Shown: positions 25,024 through 34,296, counted from the first letter of the stretch. The stretch is 64,000 nucleotides of DNA from Spirosoma sp. KCTC 42546 (GCF_006965485.1 NZ_CP041360.1:3162001-3226000), one strand, 5' to 3'. The notes: generated from the letters alone by a model not told the origin. A program made the numbers and translations.

Positions 25024-26702
25024 GTATCCTTGATTGGAGCGTATTAACTCTGACGTTGCTGGGCATTATCGTATATGGTATTGTTCGGAGCCGGGGAAGT
25101 CGTAGTATGGACGATTACCTGCTGGCTGGTCATTCGTTACCCTGGTATCATGTGGGCCTGTCCGTAATGGCAACACAGGCCAGTGCAATTACATTTTTAT
25201 CGGCGCCGGGGCAGGGCTTTGCCGATGGTATGCGGTTCGTCCAGTTTTACTTCGGTTTACCACTGGCAATGGTGGTGCTGGCGGTAACCTTCGTCCCGAT
25301 TTTTCATAAACTGAAAATCTTTACCGCTTATGAATTCCTGGAAGAGCGGTTCGATATCCGGGTAAGAACGCTCACGGCGGGCTTGTTTCTCCTACAACGG
25401 GGCTTATCGACGGGCTTGTCGATCTATGCGCCTGCCATTATTCTCTCTACTATTCTGGGCTGGAATATCTACTGGACCAATCTGCTGATGGGCGGTATGG
25501 TGCTCCTGTACACCGTTACGGGTGGTACCAAAGCAATTTCCTACACCCATCTGCAACAAATGGCGATTGTTACCTTTGCGATGGGGCTGGCGGGTTATCT
25601 CACCGTTAAATTATTGCCGGAAGGCGTGGGCTTTGTGGATGCTTTGCATGTAGCAGGTAAAGCGGGTCGGATGAATCTCATCGACCTCAAATTCGACCCA
25701 AGTAGCCGGTACAATCTCTGGTCGGGCTTGATTGGCGGGTTCTTTCTGCAACTATCCTACTTCGGAACCGATCAATCGCAGGTAGGGCGGTACCTAACGG
25801 GCGAAACGATTGGGCAAAGCCGGTTGGGGTTGCTGATGAACGGACTCCTAAAAGTGCCCATGCAGTTCCTGATTTTGCTGGTGGGGGTGCTGGTCTTTGT
25901 GTTTTATCAGTTCAATCCATCGCCCACCTTTTTCAATAAGCGGGAAACGGAACTGCTCAAAAAGAGCCGCTACGCGGGGGCGTACCAACTGGCCGAAATC
26001 AAGCATCAGAACCTGGCAACGCAGCGTCAAAAGGCCGTATTGGATATGCAGGTGGCATTGAAAGCCGATGATGAAGCCGGACAGGATGCAGCCGGGAGCA
26101 TTCTTCGCGAAACCGACGAAGCCCTGAACGTAGTGAAAGCCGACGTGGCGGATCTGATCAAGAAAAACAATCCGGCCGCCGATACCAACGATGTCAACTA
26201 TGTGTTTCTGCGTTTTGTGCTGGATTACCTACCGCATGGGCTGATTGGCTTGCTCATTGCCGTCATTTTCAGTGCGTCTATGGGGTCCATTGCATCGGCC
26301 TATAACTCGCTGGCGTCCACCACCGTTGTTGATATATATAAGCGGCTGGTCAAGAAGGAAGGCACCGACCTGCATTATTTGCAGGCATCCCGCTGGTCCA
26401 CTATTGGCTGGGGGATTTTCTGCATTGTAGTGGCGATGTTTGCCAACCAGCTAGGCAGTATGATCGAGGCCGTTAATATTCTGGGTTCTCTCTTTTACGG
26501 GGTTATCCTGGGCGTATTTGTGGTGGCCTTTTACGTCAAATCCATCGGAGGACGCGCTACGTTTATGGCCACCATTCTGGCCGAGCTATTGGTCATCGTT
26601 AGCTGGTATCTGGACCTGACCGCCTTTCTGTGGCTGAACGCCATTGGCTGTTTACTGGTCGTTGCAATTGCCTGGGTATTGCAGAAAACGGTATATCGGT
26701 AG
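25020..26702 (+). CDS. Sodium:solute symporter (SSS family)
   Basis: A 560-residue LeuT-fold sodium-coupled uptake transporter with about 13 helices. Seen: MDDYLLAGHSLPWYHVGLSVMATQASAITFLSAPGQGFADG near the N-terminus, TLLGIIVYGIVRSRG as the first helix, and YFGTDQSQVGRYLTGE, the SSS signature region. Between helices near residues 300-395 is a long charged, helix-rich insertion (about 90 residues, LLKKSRYAGAYQLAEIKHQNLATQ and following). The second part includes GLIGLLIAVIFSASMGSIASAYNSLASTTVVDIYKRL. The substrate is unknown; the 41-aa partner upstream is translationally coupled. Confidence 0.9.
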   Translation: MSILDWSVLTLTLLGIIVYGIVRSRGSRSMDDYLLAGHSLPWYHVGLSVMATQASAITFLSAPGQGFADGMRFVQFYFGLPLAMVVLAVTFVPIFHKLKIFTAYEFLEERFDIRVRTLTAGLFLLQRGLSTGLSIYAPAIILSTILGWNIYWTNLLMGGMVLLYTVTGGTKAISYTHLQQMAIVTFAMGLAGYLTVKLLPEGVGFVDALHVAGKAGRMNLIDLKFDPSSRYNLWSGLIGGFFLQLSYFGTDQSQVGRYLTGETIGQSRLGLLMNGLLKVPMQFLILLVGVLVFVFYQFNPSPTFFNKRETELLKKSRYAGAYQLAEIKHQNLATQRQKAVLDMQVALKADDEAGQDAAGSILRETDEALNVVKADVADLIKKNNPAADTNDVNYVFLRFVLDYLPHGLIGLLIAVIFSASMGSIASAYNSLASTTVVDIYKRLVKKEGTDLHYLQASRWSTIGWGIFCIVVAMFANQLGSMIEAVNILGSLFYGVILGVFVVAFYVKSIGGRATFMATILAELLVIVSWYLDLTAFLWLNAIGCLLVVAIAWVLQKTVYR

Positions 26703-26794
26703 GGGAGATTGAGCGGTTGAACAGTTGGATATGCAGATTTGATTAACATAACGTTTGATTATAGAACTGGTCAGATCTAGTTTGCGACGAGAGA

Positions 26795-27160
26795 ATGAAG
26801 AAAATACTTTTAGCCATTTTAACCTGCTGGTTGGTTGGCGTAGGGACCGCGAAAGCTCAAATTATGGTAGGGAGCATTAATGTTGATAGTCTGGATATTC
26901 AGTACATTGAGTTAATTGGCTTTAATCGATCTACCTGGGAAGCTAGTGTCTGGATTGACTTCGGCCGGAATTATACTGCTAATAAATCAAGCGAGTTCTT
27001 GAAACCCCTTAACGATCATGAATGGGTACGTTTTGCCTCTGTCGTTGACGCGCTGAACTATATTTATAAAAATGGTTGGGAGTTAGTAAACGTGTATGTC
27101 CCCTCACCTGATGCTCCTCGCCATTATGTTTTACAGCGGAGAAGTCAAGCTGTAAAATGA
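26795..27160 (+). CDS. Small secreted protein, DUF4177-like
   Basis: A 121-residue exported protein: signal peptide MKKILLAILTCWLVGVGTAKAQ, then IQYIELIGFNRSTWEASVWIDFGRN and the C-terminal YIYKNGWELVNVYVPSPDAPRHYVLQRR. The last part has the GWELV...Y.L.R pattern of DUF4177 proteins. No role is known. Flanked by short intergenic DNA, probably monocistronic. Confidence 0.65.
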   Translation: MKKILLAILTCWLVGVGTAKAQIMVGSINVDSLDIQYIELIGFNRSTWEASVWIDFGRNYTANKSSEFLKPLNDHEWVRFASVVDALNYIYKNGWELVNVYVPSPDAPRHYVLQRRSQAVK

Positions 27161-27281
27161 ATTGACTAACTGATGTTATTAGTCCTAGGTTTACATATTA
27201 CCACTTATACAACAACTATAATCTATGCAATAGTGAGCTTTTAGGCATCTAAAAGAATGAAATCTATCCTTGACTCAACCA

Positions 27282-27731
27282 ATGCACTTACTTCCGTACC
27301 CGATGTCATTAACCTTGGCTCTATCCATTAGCCTGTTAGTATCTGTGAGTGGTTATGGCTGTAGCTGTCAAGACGGAGGCTCTATTCTAGACAATATAAA
27401 GATTTCATCCATTGTCTTTTCTGGCACAGTACTTTCCGTTAAGGAGACTAATAATTATAGAGGATGGGTAGCCTATAAAATTAAAATTGATAAACTTTTT
27501 AGGGGCAAGGTTAAATCGAATGTCGTGATTATCTGGACTCCTAGCGGAAACACCTCTTGTGGGTTAAAACTCACTTCCAGAAAGGTGTTGATCTATGCAC
27601 AAGATGCCGCTTTTTATCGGCTAAAATCGTACGTCAAGGGTTTCTCCTTTTATACCAATGTCTGCCTGAAAAGTGGTTCCTATTCGCTTTCCGAAGAGAA
27701 GGGAATACTACAAGCATTAAAACGAATCTAA
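27282..27731 (+). CDS. Secreted protein with netrin/TIMP-like (NTR) domain
   Basis: A 149-residue exported protein with a cysteine-rich start after the signal region: CSCQDGGSILDNIKISSIVFSGTVLSVKET, then YKIKIDKLFRGKVKSNVVIIWTPSGNTSCGLKL, and a final CLKSG. The C-x-C start, the VFSGTV strand and a spaced Cys resemble the TIMP/NTR fold seen in some bacterial proteins. Start at 27282 or 27303 cannot be decided; the latter gives MSLTLALSISLLVSVSGYG. Function unknown. Confidence 0.62.
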   Translation: MHLLPYPMSLTLALSISLLVSVSGYGCSCQDGGSILDNIKISSIVFSGTVLSVKETNNYRGWVAYKIKIDKLFRGKVKSNVVIIWTPSGNTSCGLKLTSRKVLIYAQDAAFYRLKSYVKGFSFYTNVCLKSGSYSLSEEKGILQALKRI

Positions 27732-27836
27732 TTGAACTTAAACTCGAAACGACGCCGAACATTTTGGAAATAATTCTGGCTAAAATCTCTTTACATAAAA
27801 TTAGTTATAAAACTGCTCTAGGAAAAATGCAAAACC

Positions 27837-27867
27837 AGCAAAGGCGGCATAATGTGCCGCCTTTGCT
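27837..27867. terminator. Bidirectional terminator, 13-bp hairpin
   Basis: AGCAAAGGCGGCA (27837-27849) and its exact inverse complement (27855-27867) with loop TAATG. It lies between two convergent genes, so it can end both. Confidence 0.75.
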
Positions 27868-27880
27868 AACTCATTACTCC

Positions 27881-28786
27881 TTACGCCTTCTTCTTACCCT
27901 TTCCAGCTTTCATGGCAGGCATAGCCGCCGGAACTTTCGCGGTGTATTCCGTAATGCTTTTCTCAATACCATCCTTAAAGAACGGGAAGGCGGCATCGTT
28001 CGATGTTTGACCCATCGAAAGGGCTTTCTGCGCCAGTGGCAGCGCATCAGTGTACTTGCCCATCTTGGCCAGAATCTGCGATTTTACGTATAGGTTCCGG
28101 TAGTTTTCGCCTTTGGCAATCGACTTGTCTATCCAGGTTAACGACTGCTCCAGGTTGCGGCCTTTCGACAGGTTGTAGCTGGCGGCTGCCTGTAAAACGG
28201 CGGCATCGTCGGGCTTGTCGGCAACGGCTTTGTCTACGTTAGCGGCTGCATTGGCGGTTACGTCCACTTTTAAACTAGCACTTGCAACAACGTTGGCCCA
28301 CTTGAAATTCATCTTGGCTGTGCTATCGCTCAGGTCACTGAAATCAATCGTGAAGGTTTCCACTTTCTCACTGTTTTCGGCAGGGGTAAGATTCACGCGC
28401 AGGGCGTCTTCTTCCTGTTTGTAGGTCTGTTCCGTAACGGTTTTGTTCTTACTGAAAATCAGTGTGGCACTACCATCTTCTGGAATCGATAAAATAGCAT
28501 AGGTTCCGGCAGGCAGGGTTTTGCCATTCACCATCAGATCGGTCGTGGTGGTAAAGTTGGTGGCACCATTGGCACCTGTCCGCCATACTTTTCCGAGGGG
28601 AACGAACGAATCGGTAAAGGGAGTGCGTCCTTTAAGGCTTGGGCGTGAGTACGTTACGGTTAGATCGGTGGTGCCAATGGTTTGCATAACCGAAGCTCCG
28701 GGGCTAGGCGAAGGTAATTTAATCTGGGCGGTGGTTAACTGAGCAGCTAAACAAATAGTAGCTACTGTGAGCGAAAGTTTGTGCAT
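27881..28786 (-). CDS. DUF2911 protein with C-terminal helical repeat (TPR-like)
   Basis: A 301-residue exported protein (signal MHKLSLTVATICLAAQLTTAQ). The DUF2911 domain (about 30-175) shows VTYSRPSLKGRTPF, GKVWRTGANGATNFTTTTDLMVNGKTLPAGTYAILSIP, the family core. Residues about 185-275 are helical pairs with alternating Ala/Leu (AVADKPDDAAVLQAAASYNLSKGRNLEQSLTWIDKSIAKG..., YVKSQILAKMGKYTDALPLAQKAL), TPR-like, and the tail is lysine-rich. A second, shorter DUF2911 gene at 51936 lacks the repeats. Role unknown; DUF2911 proteins are abundant in Bacteroidota. Confidence 0.82.
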   Translation of the reverse strand: MHKLSLTVATICLAAQLTTAQIKLPSPSPGASVMQTIGTTDLTVTYSRPSLKGRTPFTDSFVPLGKVWRTGANGATNFTTTTDLMVNGKTLPAGTYAILSIPEDGSATLIFSKNKTVTEQTYKQEEDALRVNLTPAENSEKVETFTIDFSDLSDSTAKMNFKWANVVASASLKVDVTANAAANVDKAVADKPDDAAVLQAAASYNLSKGRNLEQSLTWIDKSIAKGENYRNLYVKSQILAKMGKYTDALPLAQKALSMGQTSNDAAFPFFKDGIEKSITEYTAKVPAAMPAMKAGKGKKKA

Positions 28787-28854
28787 AATTCTCTATAGAC
28801 TATTGAAAAAACAGCACCAAATTGCGGCTTTTTACGCAGAAACCCAACGTATGA

Positions 28855-28930
28855 GATTTACGATGTTCGATTTACGAATTAGGATTTCCTTTGGTGTACA
28901 TAACAAATCGTAATTCGAACATCGTAAATC
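28855..28930. repeat. GATTTACGATGTTCGA-family inverted repeat
   Basis: Arms 28855-28877 and 28908-28930 (23 nt) match inversely at 22 of 23 positions, with a 30-base loop. It lies between divergent genes (DUF2911 and Nudix), where a terminator is not needed, so a role in the leader or a mobile insertion is more likely. Confidence 0.87.
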
Positions 28931-28943
28931 CCAATTCTACTAT

Positions 28944-29495
28944 ATGCATCGCCAATTGTTACTTCAACTGCTTCAGCAGCATTCCCCCGCCGATCCGAAT
29001 GAACAGGCTATGAATCAGGCCACTATCGCCTTTGTTGAGCAATACCCCGATTGCTTCGAGCGGTCGTTGCTTATCGGTCACATTACGGGATCGGCCTGGA
29101 TTGTTAGCCCCGACCGGACACAAACGCTCCTGATTCATCACCGTAAACTTGATCGTTGGCTCCAGCCCGGCGGTCATGCCGATGGTGATCCCGATGTAGC
29201 CGCTGTTGCTCTGCGGGAAGCTCAGGAAGAAACTGGCCTAACATCCCTGAGGCTGCTCATGCCCGCCGACGGTACCCCGGCTATTTTCGATGTGGATGTA
29301 CACCAAATTCCGGCCCGGCATGATGTGCCTGAACACCTGCATTATGACATCCGTTTTTTACTGGAAGCAGACCCGGATGAGCCATTTGGCGTTTCAGATG
29401 AAATTAAGAATATTCAGTGGTTTTCGTTAGAAATGGTAGATAATTACACTGATTCGGAGTCTATTTTGCGATTAATACGAAAAAATATGGCTTAA
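28944..29495 (+). CDS. Nudix hydrolase with a variant Nudix box
   Basis: A 183-residue Nudix pyrophosphatase. The box spans 77-99: G-H-A-D-G-D-P-D... followed by the intact REAQEETGL (91-99), so Glu95/Glu96 and Arg91 that bind metal are kept while the first conserved Glu of the G-x5-E spacing is Pro83. The preceding WLQPGGH and following VDVHQIPA...HYDIRFLLEA segments match the group near mutator-type hydrolases. The substrate is unknown. The 5' end is directly after a hairpin element. Confidence 0.87.
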   Translation: MHRQLLLQLLQQHSPADPNEQAMNQATIAFVEQYPDCFERSLLIGHITGSAWIVSPDRTQTLLIHHRKLDRWLQPGGHADGDPDVAAVALREAQEETGLTSLRLLMPADGTPAIFDVDVHQIPARHDVPEHLHYDIRFLLEADPDEPFGVSDEIKNIQWFSLEMVDNYTDSESILRLIRKNMA

Positions 29496-29520
29496 CTATA
29501 AGTATAGTAGATGTTTTCGT

Positions 29521-29551
29521 TGTTTATTGCTACAACAGAGTCTTAACTTTG
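29521..29551 (+). promoter_or_regulatory. Bacteroidota-type promoter of the secreted 134-aa protein
   Basis: TTG at 29521-29523 and TAACTTTG at 29544-29551 with 20-base spacing; it selects the ATG at 29579 as start, as 29549 lies in the box. Confidence 0.7.
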
Positions 29552-29578
29552 TTGTACAACAAAACCATAGAAACGGCC

Positions 29579-29983
29579 ATGAAATTAGTCACTTTTTTGC
29601 TTGTCGGCATCGGCTTAGTGGCGATGTCGGAGCAGGCATTCTCTCAGGATGACGGAGAGCGAAAGCCCCTGAATAATCCAATGTACTCGACTGGTAATTA
29701 CAAGCATCCGAACATGGCTGCTGCTGCCCGTCGTTGGGAAACTAAGGAAGGCGTAGCGGTTAAAAAGCCAACCCCCGGTGATGCACAGGTAGCAAACTAC
29801 AAAAGTCAGATGCCTACCCTACAACCCGTTGGTGGTATTACAGTAGGCCATACACCGTCAACCAATCTGGCCGATCGGAACTATAAAATTCAGCGTGTGA
29901 GCGAACCAACACCGGACAAAACCGAGACGGGTTACTACGTGAAGAAACAACAACGGAAAACGGAAATGACCATTGGTCAATAA
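29579..29983 (+). CDS. Secreted hypothetical protein
   Basis: A 134-residue exported protein of unknown function: signal MKLVTFLLVGIGLVAMSEQAFSQ, then a hydrophilic, low-complexity mature chain with many Pro, Thr and Lys (KPLNNPMYSTGNYKHPNM, RVSEPTPDKTETGYYVKKQQRKTEM). It looks unfolded rather than globular. Followed by a terminator at 30004-30040. Confidence 0.65.
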   Translation: MKLVTFLLVGIGLVAMSEQAFSQDDGERKPLNNPMYSTGNYKHPNMAAAARRWETKEGVAVKKPTPGDAQVANYKSQMPTLQPVGGITVGHTPSTNLADRNYKIQRVSEPTPDKTETGYYVKKQQRKTEMTIGQ

Positions 29984-30003
29984 GTGCCGGAGTTGTAGTA
30001 GCA

Positions 30004-30040
30004 AAAGCGAGTTGCCTGTCCGAAGGGTAACTCGCTTTGT
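30004..30040 (+). terminator. Intrinsic terminator after the secreted 134-aa protein gene
   Basis: AAAGCGAGTTGCC (30004-30016) pairs with 30026-30038 at 12 of 13 positions (one G-T wobble), loop 9 bases, followed by a T-rich stretch. Confidence 0.7.
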
Positions 30041-30119
30041 TTGTTAGGAGGTAAAGTAGATGACCGGAATATGTCTATTTTAGTACAATAATTAGCGTCT
30101 CTTTCTATGACTAACCTCC

Positions 30120-33100
30120 ATGCTGTTGCATCGAAGCTGTTCAGAATTTATGCTTAGCGTGTATAGGCATCTTTATCAGATGGACCGCCCTGCTCGTCTG
30201 ATTTTTAGGCTCCTGGGTCTGATGCTCCTGAGCGGCCTAATAGCCAATAGTTGGGGGCAGGTTCCGGTTAGAGAACCTCAATTTGACCGATTATCGTCGA
30301 AAAACGGCCTTTCTCATAATTCGATCGTTTGTATCTGGCAGGATACGGATGGGTTCCTATGGCTTGGTACAAAAGACGGTCTAAATAAGTATGATGGCTA
30401 CGCATTCACCGTCTACAAGCCGGACCCCGGCGATCCTGACAACACGTTTAAACACAACTGGATTTCAGGTATTTGCGAGGATCGAAAAGGAAGGATGTGG
30501 GTAGCAACCCTGGGCGGAGGTCTTCATTTATTTAACCGGCAAACCGGCAAAACCACGGCTTACCGAATTGACCCGGCCCGGATTTCGCTCCGTAATGCCA
30601 TGCATTCAATTGTTGAGGATAAACAGGGCCTTCTATGGATTGCATCGCGGGAAGGACTGAACCGATTCGACCCGGAAACAAGGAAATTCACCTTGTTTCC
30701 GTCGCCCAATTCAAAGCGGCCAGATGTATTTACCGTACAGGAGGATAAACAGGGTCGATTGTGGGTCGGTTCTAGTGATGGATTGTATCAATTCAATTGT
30801 CGGACAGGGGTCTATAGTCGTTTCAACTTAACGCGGGATCAGTCCGATACGACTGCTGTTTGCCTGGTTTTTCCCGATCCATCGGGCGCTGTATGGATTG
30901 GAGCCCTGTCTGGTAAGCTCTACCGGTTAACGGCGGCAGGAAAGCTCCAGACGATCTATACCTACCAGCCTAAAGGTCGGGAAATCAATCGGTTTTACCC
31001 ATTTGGCGTTCTTAAAACGGATGCGGCTGGTGATCTCTGGGGAACCCTGCCTGGTCATGATGGCCTGATTCATGTAACTGCTACTACGGGGCAACTGGCT
31101 CGTGTACTGGCTAATCCGGCTCAAACGGGAAGCCTAAGCAGCAACACAATTTTTTCACTTTGTTTTGATAGGGAAGGAATTTTATGGGTTGGTACCGATA
31201 ATGGCCTGGATAAGCACGTAGCACAGCCTAAAAAGTTTCATACGTTTCAGCCAATTATCAACAACAACATTACCCGCTTACCAGCCAATAGTGTTCGAGC
31301 TATCTGCCAGGATCATACAGGGGTGATTTGGTTTAGTAATGACCTTGGAGAACTCTATTCATTTGATCGCCCGACAGGCCGCTATCAACGCTATTCGCTG
31401 AAACCAACTATGCCTGGTCAGGGATTCAGCGACGGTGTTTCAGCCATTTACGAAGATCGTGCCGGGCAAGTGTGGGTTAGCGCTGGGCTTTATCTGCATC
31501 GGTTCGATCGAAAGACGGGTCGCTTTGTTCGGTATCGTAGTCAGATTCGGGTTCGTAGCATTCGGGAAGATGCAGCGGGTAACTTGTGGATGGCGGGGCG
31601 GGGCCTGGCCTGTTTTACTCCTCGTACCCAACAGTTTACCTACTATTACCCCAACCCAAAAAATCCAGCCAGCCTGGGTGATGATGTCCTGATTGTTGCA
31701 CTGCCTACGCAGGATGGAACCGTTTGGGCAGCCTCTACCCGAAGAGGGCTTAGTCGGCTTGATGTATCAACGGGCCGATTTACCCAGTATCAACCCAATT
31801 ACCAGCACCCATTGGGCCACCTGACCGACAAAGATGTTCGTAGCCTGTACGAGGATCACCGGGGGCAGTTATGGATTGGTACCAACCAGGGCGGGTTAAA
31901 TAGGTATGATGCCCGCACCAATTCATTCGTAGCCTTTACCACCAATGATGGGTTGCCTAATAATCATATTGCCGGCATTGTAGCGGATAAGGATGGTAAT
32001 CTCTGGCTTTCTACCAACCAGGGCATTTGCAAGTTTAACCCTACAACCAGAACATGCCGGAATTATGATGAGAGCGATGGCTTGCAGGCCAATGAGTTTT
32101 TTGAAGTCTATGCAAAAGGAGTAGATGGCCAGTTGCTTTTTGGTGGCCCCAATGGATTCAATATAGTCTCGCCATCCCAGATTCATGATAACCCCCTGAT
32201 TCCACCCGTACGGATTACCCGCGTACAGGTTCAGAACAAGACTGAGCAACTACCTACAGGAACCCTGGAGCTTCCGTATCAGGAAAACGATATTTCGTTT
32301 GACTTTGTGGCACTCAACTTTAACATGCCGGAGAAAAATCAATACGCCTACCAGCTTACCAGAGTCGATAAAGACTGGGTGTATAGCGGTACCCGCCGGT
32401 TTGTGAGCTATACCAATCTTGAACCGGGTGACTATGTATTTCAGGTAAAAGCATCGAATAACGATGGGGTCTGGAATGAAAAAGGAACAAAACTCAGTAT
32501 CCGTATTCAGGCACCTTTTTGGCAAACCTGGTGGTTTCGGGCGCTACTAATACTGCTCAGTTTCGGTCTTATATACCTGGGCCTTCAGTACCGAATCCGG
32601 CAGGTAAAGCAGCAGGAAGCGCAAAAAACAGCCTTCAACAAGCAGCTAGCAGCTATGGAAATGCAGGCACTCCGGGCACAGATGAACCCGCATTTTATTT
32701 TTAATAGTCTCAATTCAATCAACCGGTTCATTATGAAAAATGAATCGGAGAAAGCGTCCGATTATCTGGCCAAGTTTTCCAAACTGATCCGGTTAATTCT
32801 GCACCATTCCAGTATGCCCGTGGTGACGCTGGAAAGTGAGCTGGACGCGCTTCAACTGTACCTGACGCTGGAGTCACTTCGCTTCGATGGTCAGTTCACC
32901 TTTTCGATTCGGGTTGGTGAGGAAGTAGAGCCTGCTTATACCGAATTACCACCCATGATTATTCAGCCCTACGTCGAAAATGCCATTTGGCATGGCTTGA
33001 TGCACAAAGAGGGTGGTGGCCGCATCACGATTGACTGGGCGGTGGAAAATGATACGCTGATCTGTACGATTGATGATAATGGCATTGGCAGGAAGAAGGC

Positions 33101-33284
33101 TGCCGAGTTGAAAAGTAAATCGGCCACACGGACTAAATCGCTGGGTATGCAGATCACGTCGAACCGACTGAAATTGAGTCAGTTGTTAGATGGCAGGCAG
33201 CCAACTGTACTCATTCAGGACTTGGTTGACCCTGAGGGTGAGCCTGCTGGAACAAGTGTAGTCGTGCGGATTCCCATTGGCTAA
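30120..33284 (+). CDS. Propeller-sensor LytS/YehU-type histidine kinase
   Basis: A 1054-residue membrane sensor kinase. After a signal/anchor region come two seven-bladed reg_prop propellers (about 50-700) in repeats such as GFLWLGTKDGLNKYDGYAFTVY, GLLWIASREGLNRFDPETRKF, GAVWIGALSGKLYRL and GQLWIGTNQGGLNRYDART; then the Y_Y_Y immunoglobulin-like domain (VDKDWVYSGTRRFVSYTNLEPGDYVFQVKAS), one membrane helix (WWFRALLILLSFGLIYLGLQY), a coiled coil, and a His_kinase domain with the phospho-acceptor H858 in MNPHFIFNSLNSI and HATPase motifs (NAIWHG, DDNGIG). Residue 21 (30180) may be the true start. The receptor end probably senses glycan or envelope signals outside the membrane; its regulator is the LytTR gene at 33400. 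Confidence 0.93.
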   Translation: MLLHRSCSEFMLSVYRHLYQMDRPARLIFRLLGLMLLSGLIANSWGQVPVREPQFDRLSSKNGLSHNSIVCIWQDTDGFLWLGTKDGLNKYDGYAFTVYKPDPGDPDNTFKHNWISGICEDRKGRMWVATLGGGLHLFNRQTGKTTAYRIDPARISLRNAMHSIVEDKQGLLWIASREGLNRFDPETRKFTLFPSPNSKRPDVFTVQEDKQGRLWVGSSDGLYQFNCRTGVYSRFNLTRDQSDTTAVCLVFPDPSGAVWIGALSGKLYRLTAAGKLQTIYTYQPKGREINRFYPFGVLKTDAAGDLWGTLPGHDGLIHVTATTGQLARVLANPAQTGSLSSNTIFSLCFDREGILWVGTDNGLDKHVAQPKKFHTFQPIINNNITRLPANSVRAICQDHTGVIWFSNDLGELYSFDRPTGRYQRYSLKPTMPGQGFSDGVSAIYEDRAGQVWVSAGLYLHRFDRKTGRFVRYRSQIRVRSIREDAAGNLWMAGRGLACFTPRTQQFTYYYPNPKNPASLGDDVLIVALPTQDGTVWAASTRRGLSRLDVSTGRFTQYQPNYQHPLGHLTDKDVRSLYEDHRGQLWIGTNQGGLNRYDARTNSFVAFTTNDGLPNNHIAGIVADKDGNLWLSTNQGICKFNPTTRTCRNYDESDGLQANEFFEVYAKGVDGQLLFGGPNGFNIVSPSQIHDNPLIPPVRITRVQVQNKTEQLPTGTLELPYQENDISFDFVALNFNMPEKNQYAYQLTRVDKDWVYSGTRRFVSYTNLEPGDYVFQVKASNNDGVWNEKGTKLSIRIQAPFWQTWWFRALLILLSFGLIYLGLQYRIRQVKQQEAQKTAFNKQLAAMEMQALRAQMNPHFIFNSLNSINRFIMKNESEKASDYLAKFSKLIRLILHHSSMPVVTLESELDALQLYLTLESLRFDGQFTFSIRVGEEVEPAYTELPPMIIQPYVENAIWHGLMHKEGGGRITIDWAVENDTLICTIDDNGIGRKKAAELKSKSATRTKSLGMQITSNRLKLSQLLDGRQPTVLIQDLVDPEGEPAGTSVVVRIPIG

Positions 33285-33291
33285 CGAGGAT

Positions 33292-33397
33292 ATAGAACGC
33301 AGATTCTTATGATCAATATGAGTAAGATATGATTGAAAAAGAGGTAAAATTTACGAACATGTTATTTTCTGAAAAATCATAAGAATCTGTGTTCTAT
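33292..33397. repeat. GCAGATTCTTATGAT-family inverted repeat upstream of the response regulator
   Basis: Arms 33292-33313 and 33376-33397 (22 nt) match at 21 of 22 positions. The right arm ends 2 bases before the regulator's ATG, so the hairpin in mRNA would hide its start region. Same family as 13745-13842 and 49887-49969. Confidence 0.87.
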
Positions 33398-33399
33398 CC

Positions 33400-34137
33400 A
33401 TGATAAAAGCACTCATTATTGACGACGAAGCCCATTGCCGGGAGACGTTATCCATGCAATTAGCCAAATATTGCCCGCAGGTAACGGTAGTTGCCGAGTG
33501 CCGGTCTGCCGCCGAAGGGCTGAAAGCGATTGCAGATCACACACCTGACCTGCTTTTTCTGGATGTGGAGATGCCGATAATGAATGGCTTTGAAATGCTG
33601 GAACAACTCCCCAATATTCCCTTCGATATTATCTTCACCACCGGATACGATACCTATGCCATAAAAGCTATTCGGTTTAGTGCGCTGGATTATTTACTGA
33701 AGCCCATTGATAAAGACGATTTGTTGAAAGCCGTTGCCAAAGTTAACCCGCAACCAGAGCCACAGATGGCGCAACAAATTGAGTTACTGCTGCAAAAACT
33801 GGGTCATAAACCTGCCTTACAAAAAATTGCACTGCCAAGCCTACAGGGATTTGAACTGGTACTGATCGATACGATTATCCGCTGTGAAGCCGACAATAAC
33901 TACACCCATGTTTTCCTGAAGTCACGCCAGTCGTTACTCGTATCCCGAACCTTAAAAGAGATTGAGGAGCTGTTGGAGGAGAGTTCGTTTTTACGCGTTC
34001 ATCAATCCCACTTAATTAATCTGAACGAAATTATCCGCTACGTTCGGGGAGAAGGGGGGTATGTGGTGATGAGCGATAATTCAACCGTTCACGTATCCCG
34101 AAGTCGGAAAGATGAACTCCTGAAAATTTTCAGGTGA
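33400..34137 (+). CDS. LytTR-family response regulator
   Basis: A 245-residue regulator pairing with the kinase upstream. The receiver domain (1-120) has MIKALIIDDEAHCRE, the phospho-acceptor D55 in LLFLDVEMPIMNGFEML, and the switch residues in TTGYDTYAIKAI and SALDYLLKPIDKDD. The LytTR DNA-binding domain (about 135-245) reads KIALPSLQGFELVLIDTIIRCEADNNYTHVFLKSRQSLLVSRTLKEIEELL, FLRVHQSHLINLNEI, VSRSRKDELL. It would activate target promoters upon phosphorylation. The start is 115 bp past the kinase stop across a hairpin repeat. Confidence 0.93.
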   Translation: MIKALIIDDEAHCRETLSMQLAKYCPQVTVVAECRSAAEGLKAIADHTPDLLFLDVEMPIMNGFEMLEQLPNIPFDIIFTTGYDTYAIKAIRFSALDYLLKPIDKDDLLKAVAKVNPQPEPQMAQQIELLLQKLGHKPALQKIALPSLQGFELVLIDTIIRCEADNNYTHVFLKSRQSLLVSRTLKEIEELLEESSFLRVHQSHLINLNEIIRYVRGEGGYVVMSDNSTVHVSRSRKDELLKIFR

Positions 34138-34242
34138 CTGGCGTCATCTGGCCAATCCAATCCTTTCCACAACTGGCCATTTGCTCACCCAAAGCAGTTC
34201 GATACTCATTCCGGGTAGGATTTACGCGTTGCCGAACGCTAG

Positions 34243-34296
34243 TTTATACCTGCCAAGGGAGAAAACTCCTATGTGCACCTAACAGATTTTGACTAA
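34243..34296 (+). pseudogene. Possible LytTR-domain remnant
   Basis: The frame reads FIPAKGENSYVHLTDFD then stop. GENSYVHLTD resembles the LytTR strand-turn that in the neighbouring regulator is EADNNYTHVFL. Bounded by stops on both sides, so if homologous it is a decayed duplicate of the adjacent gene. The match is short and could be chance. Confidence 0.25.
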
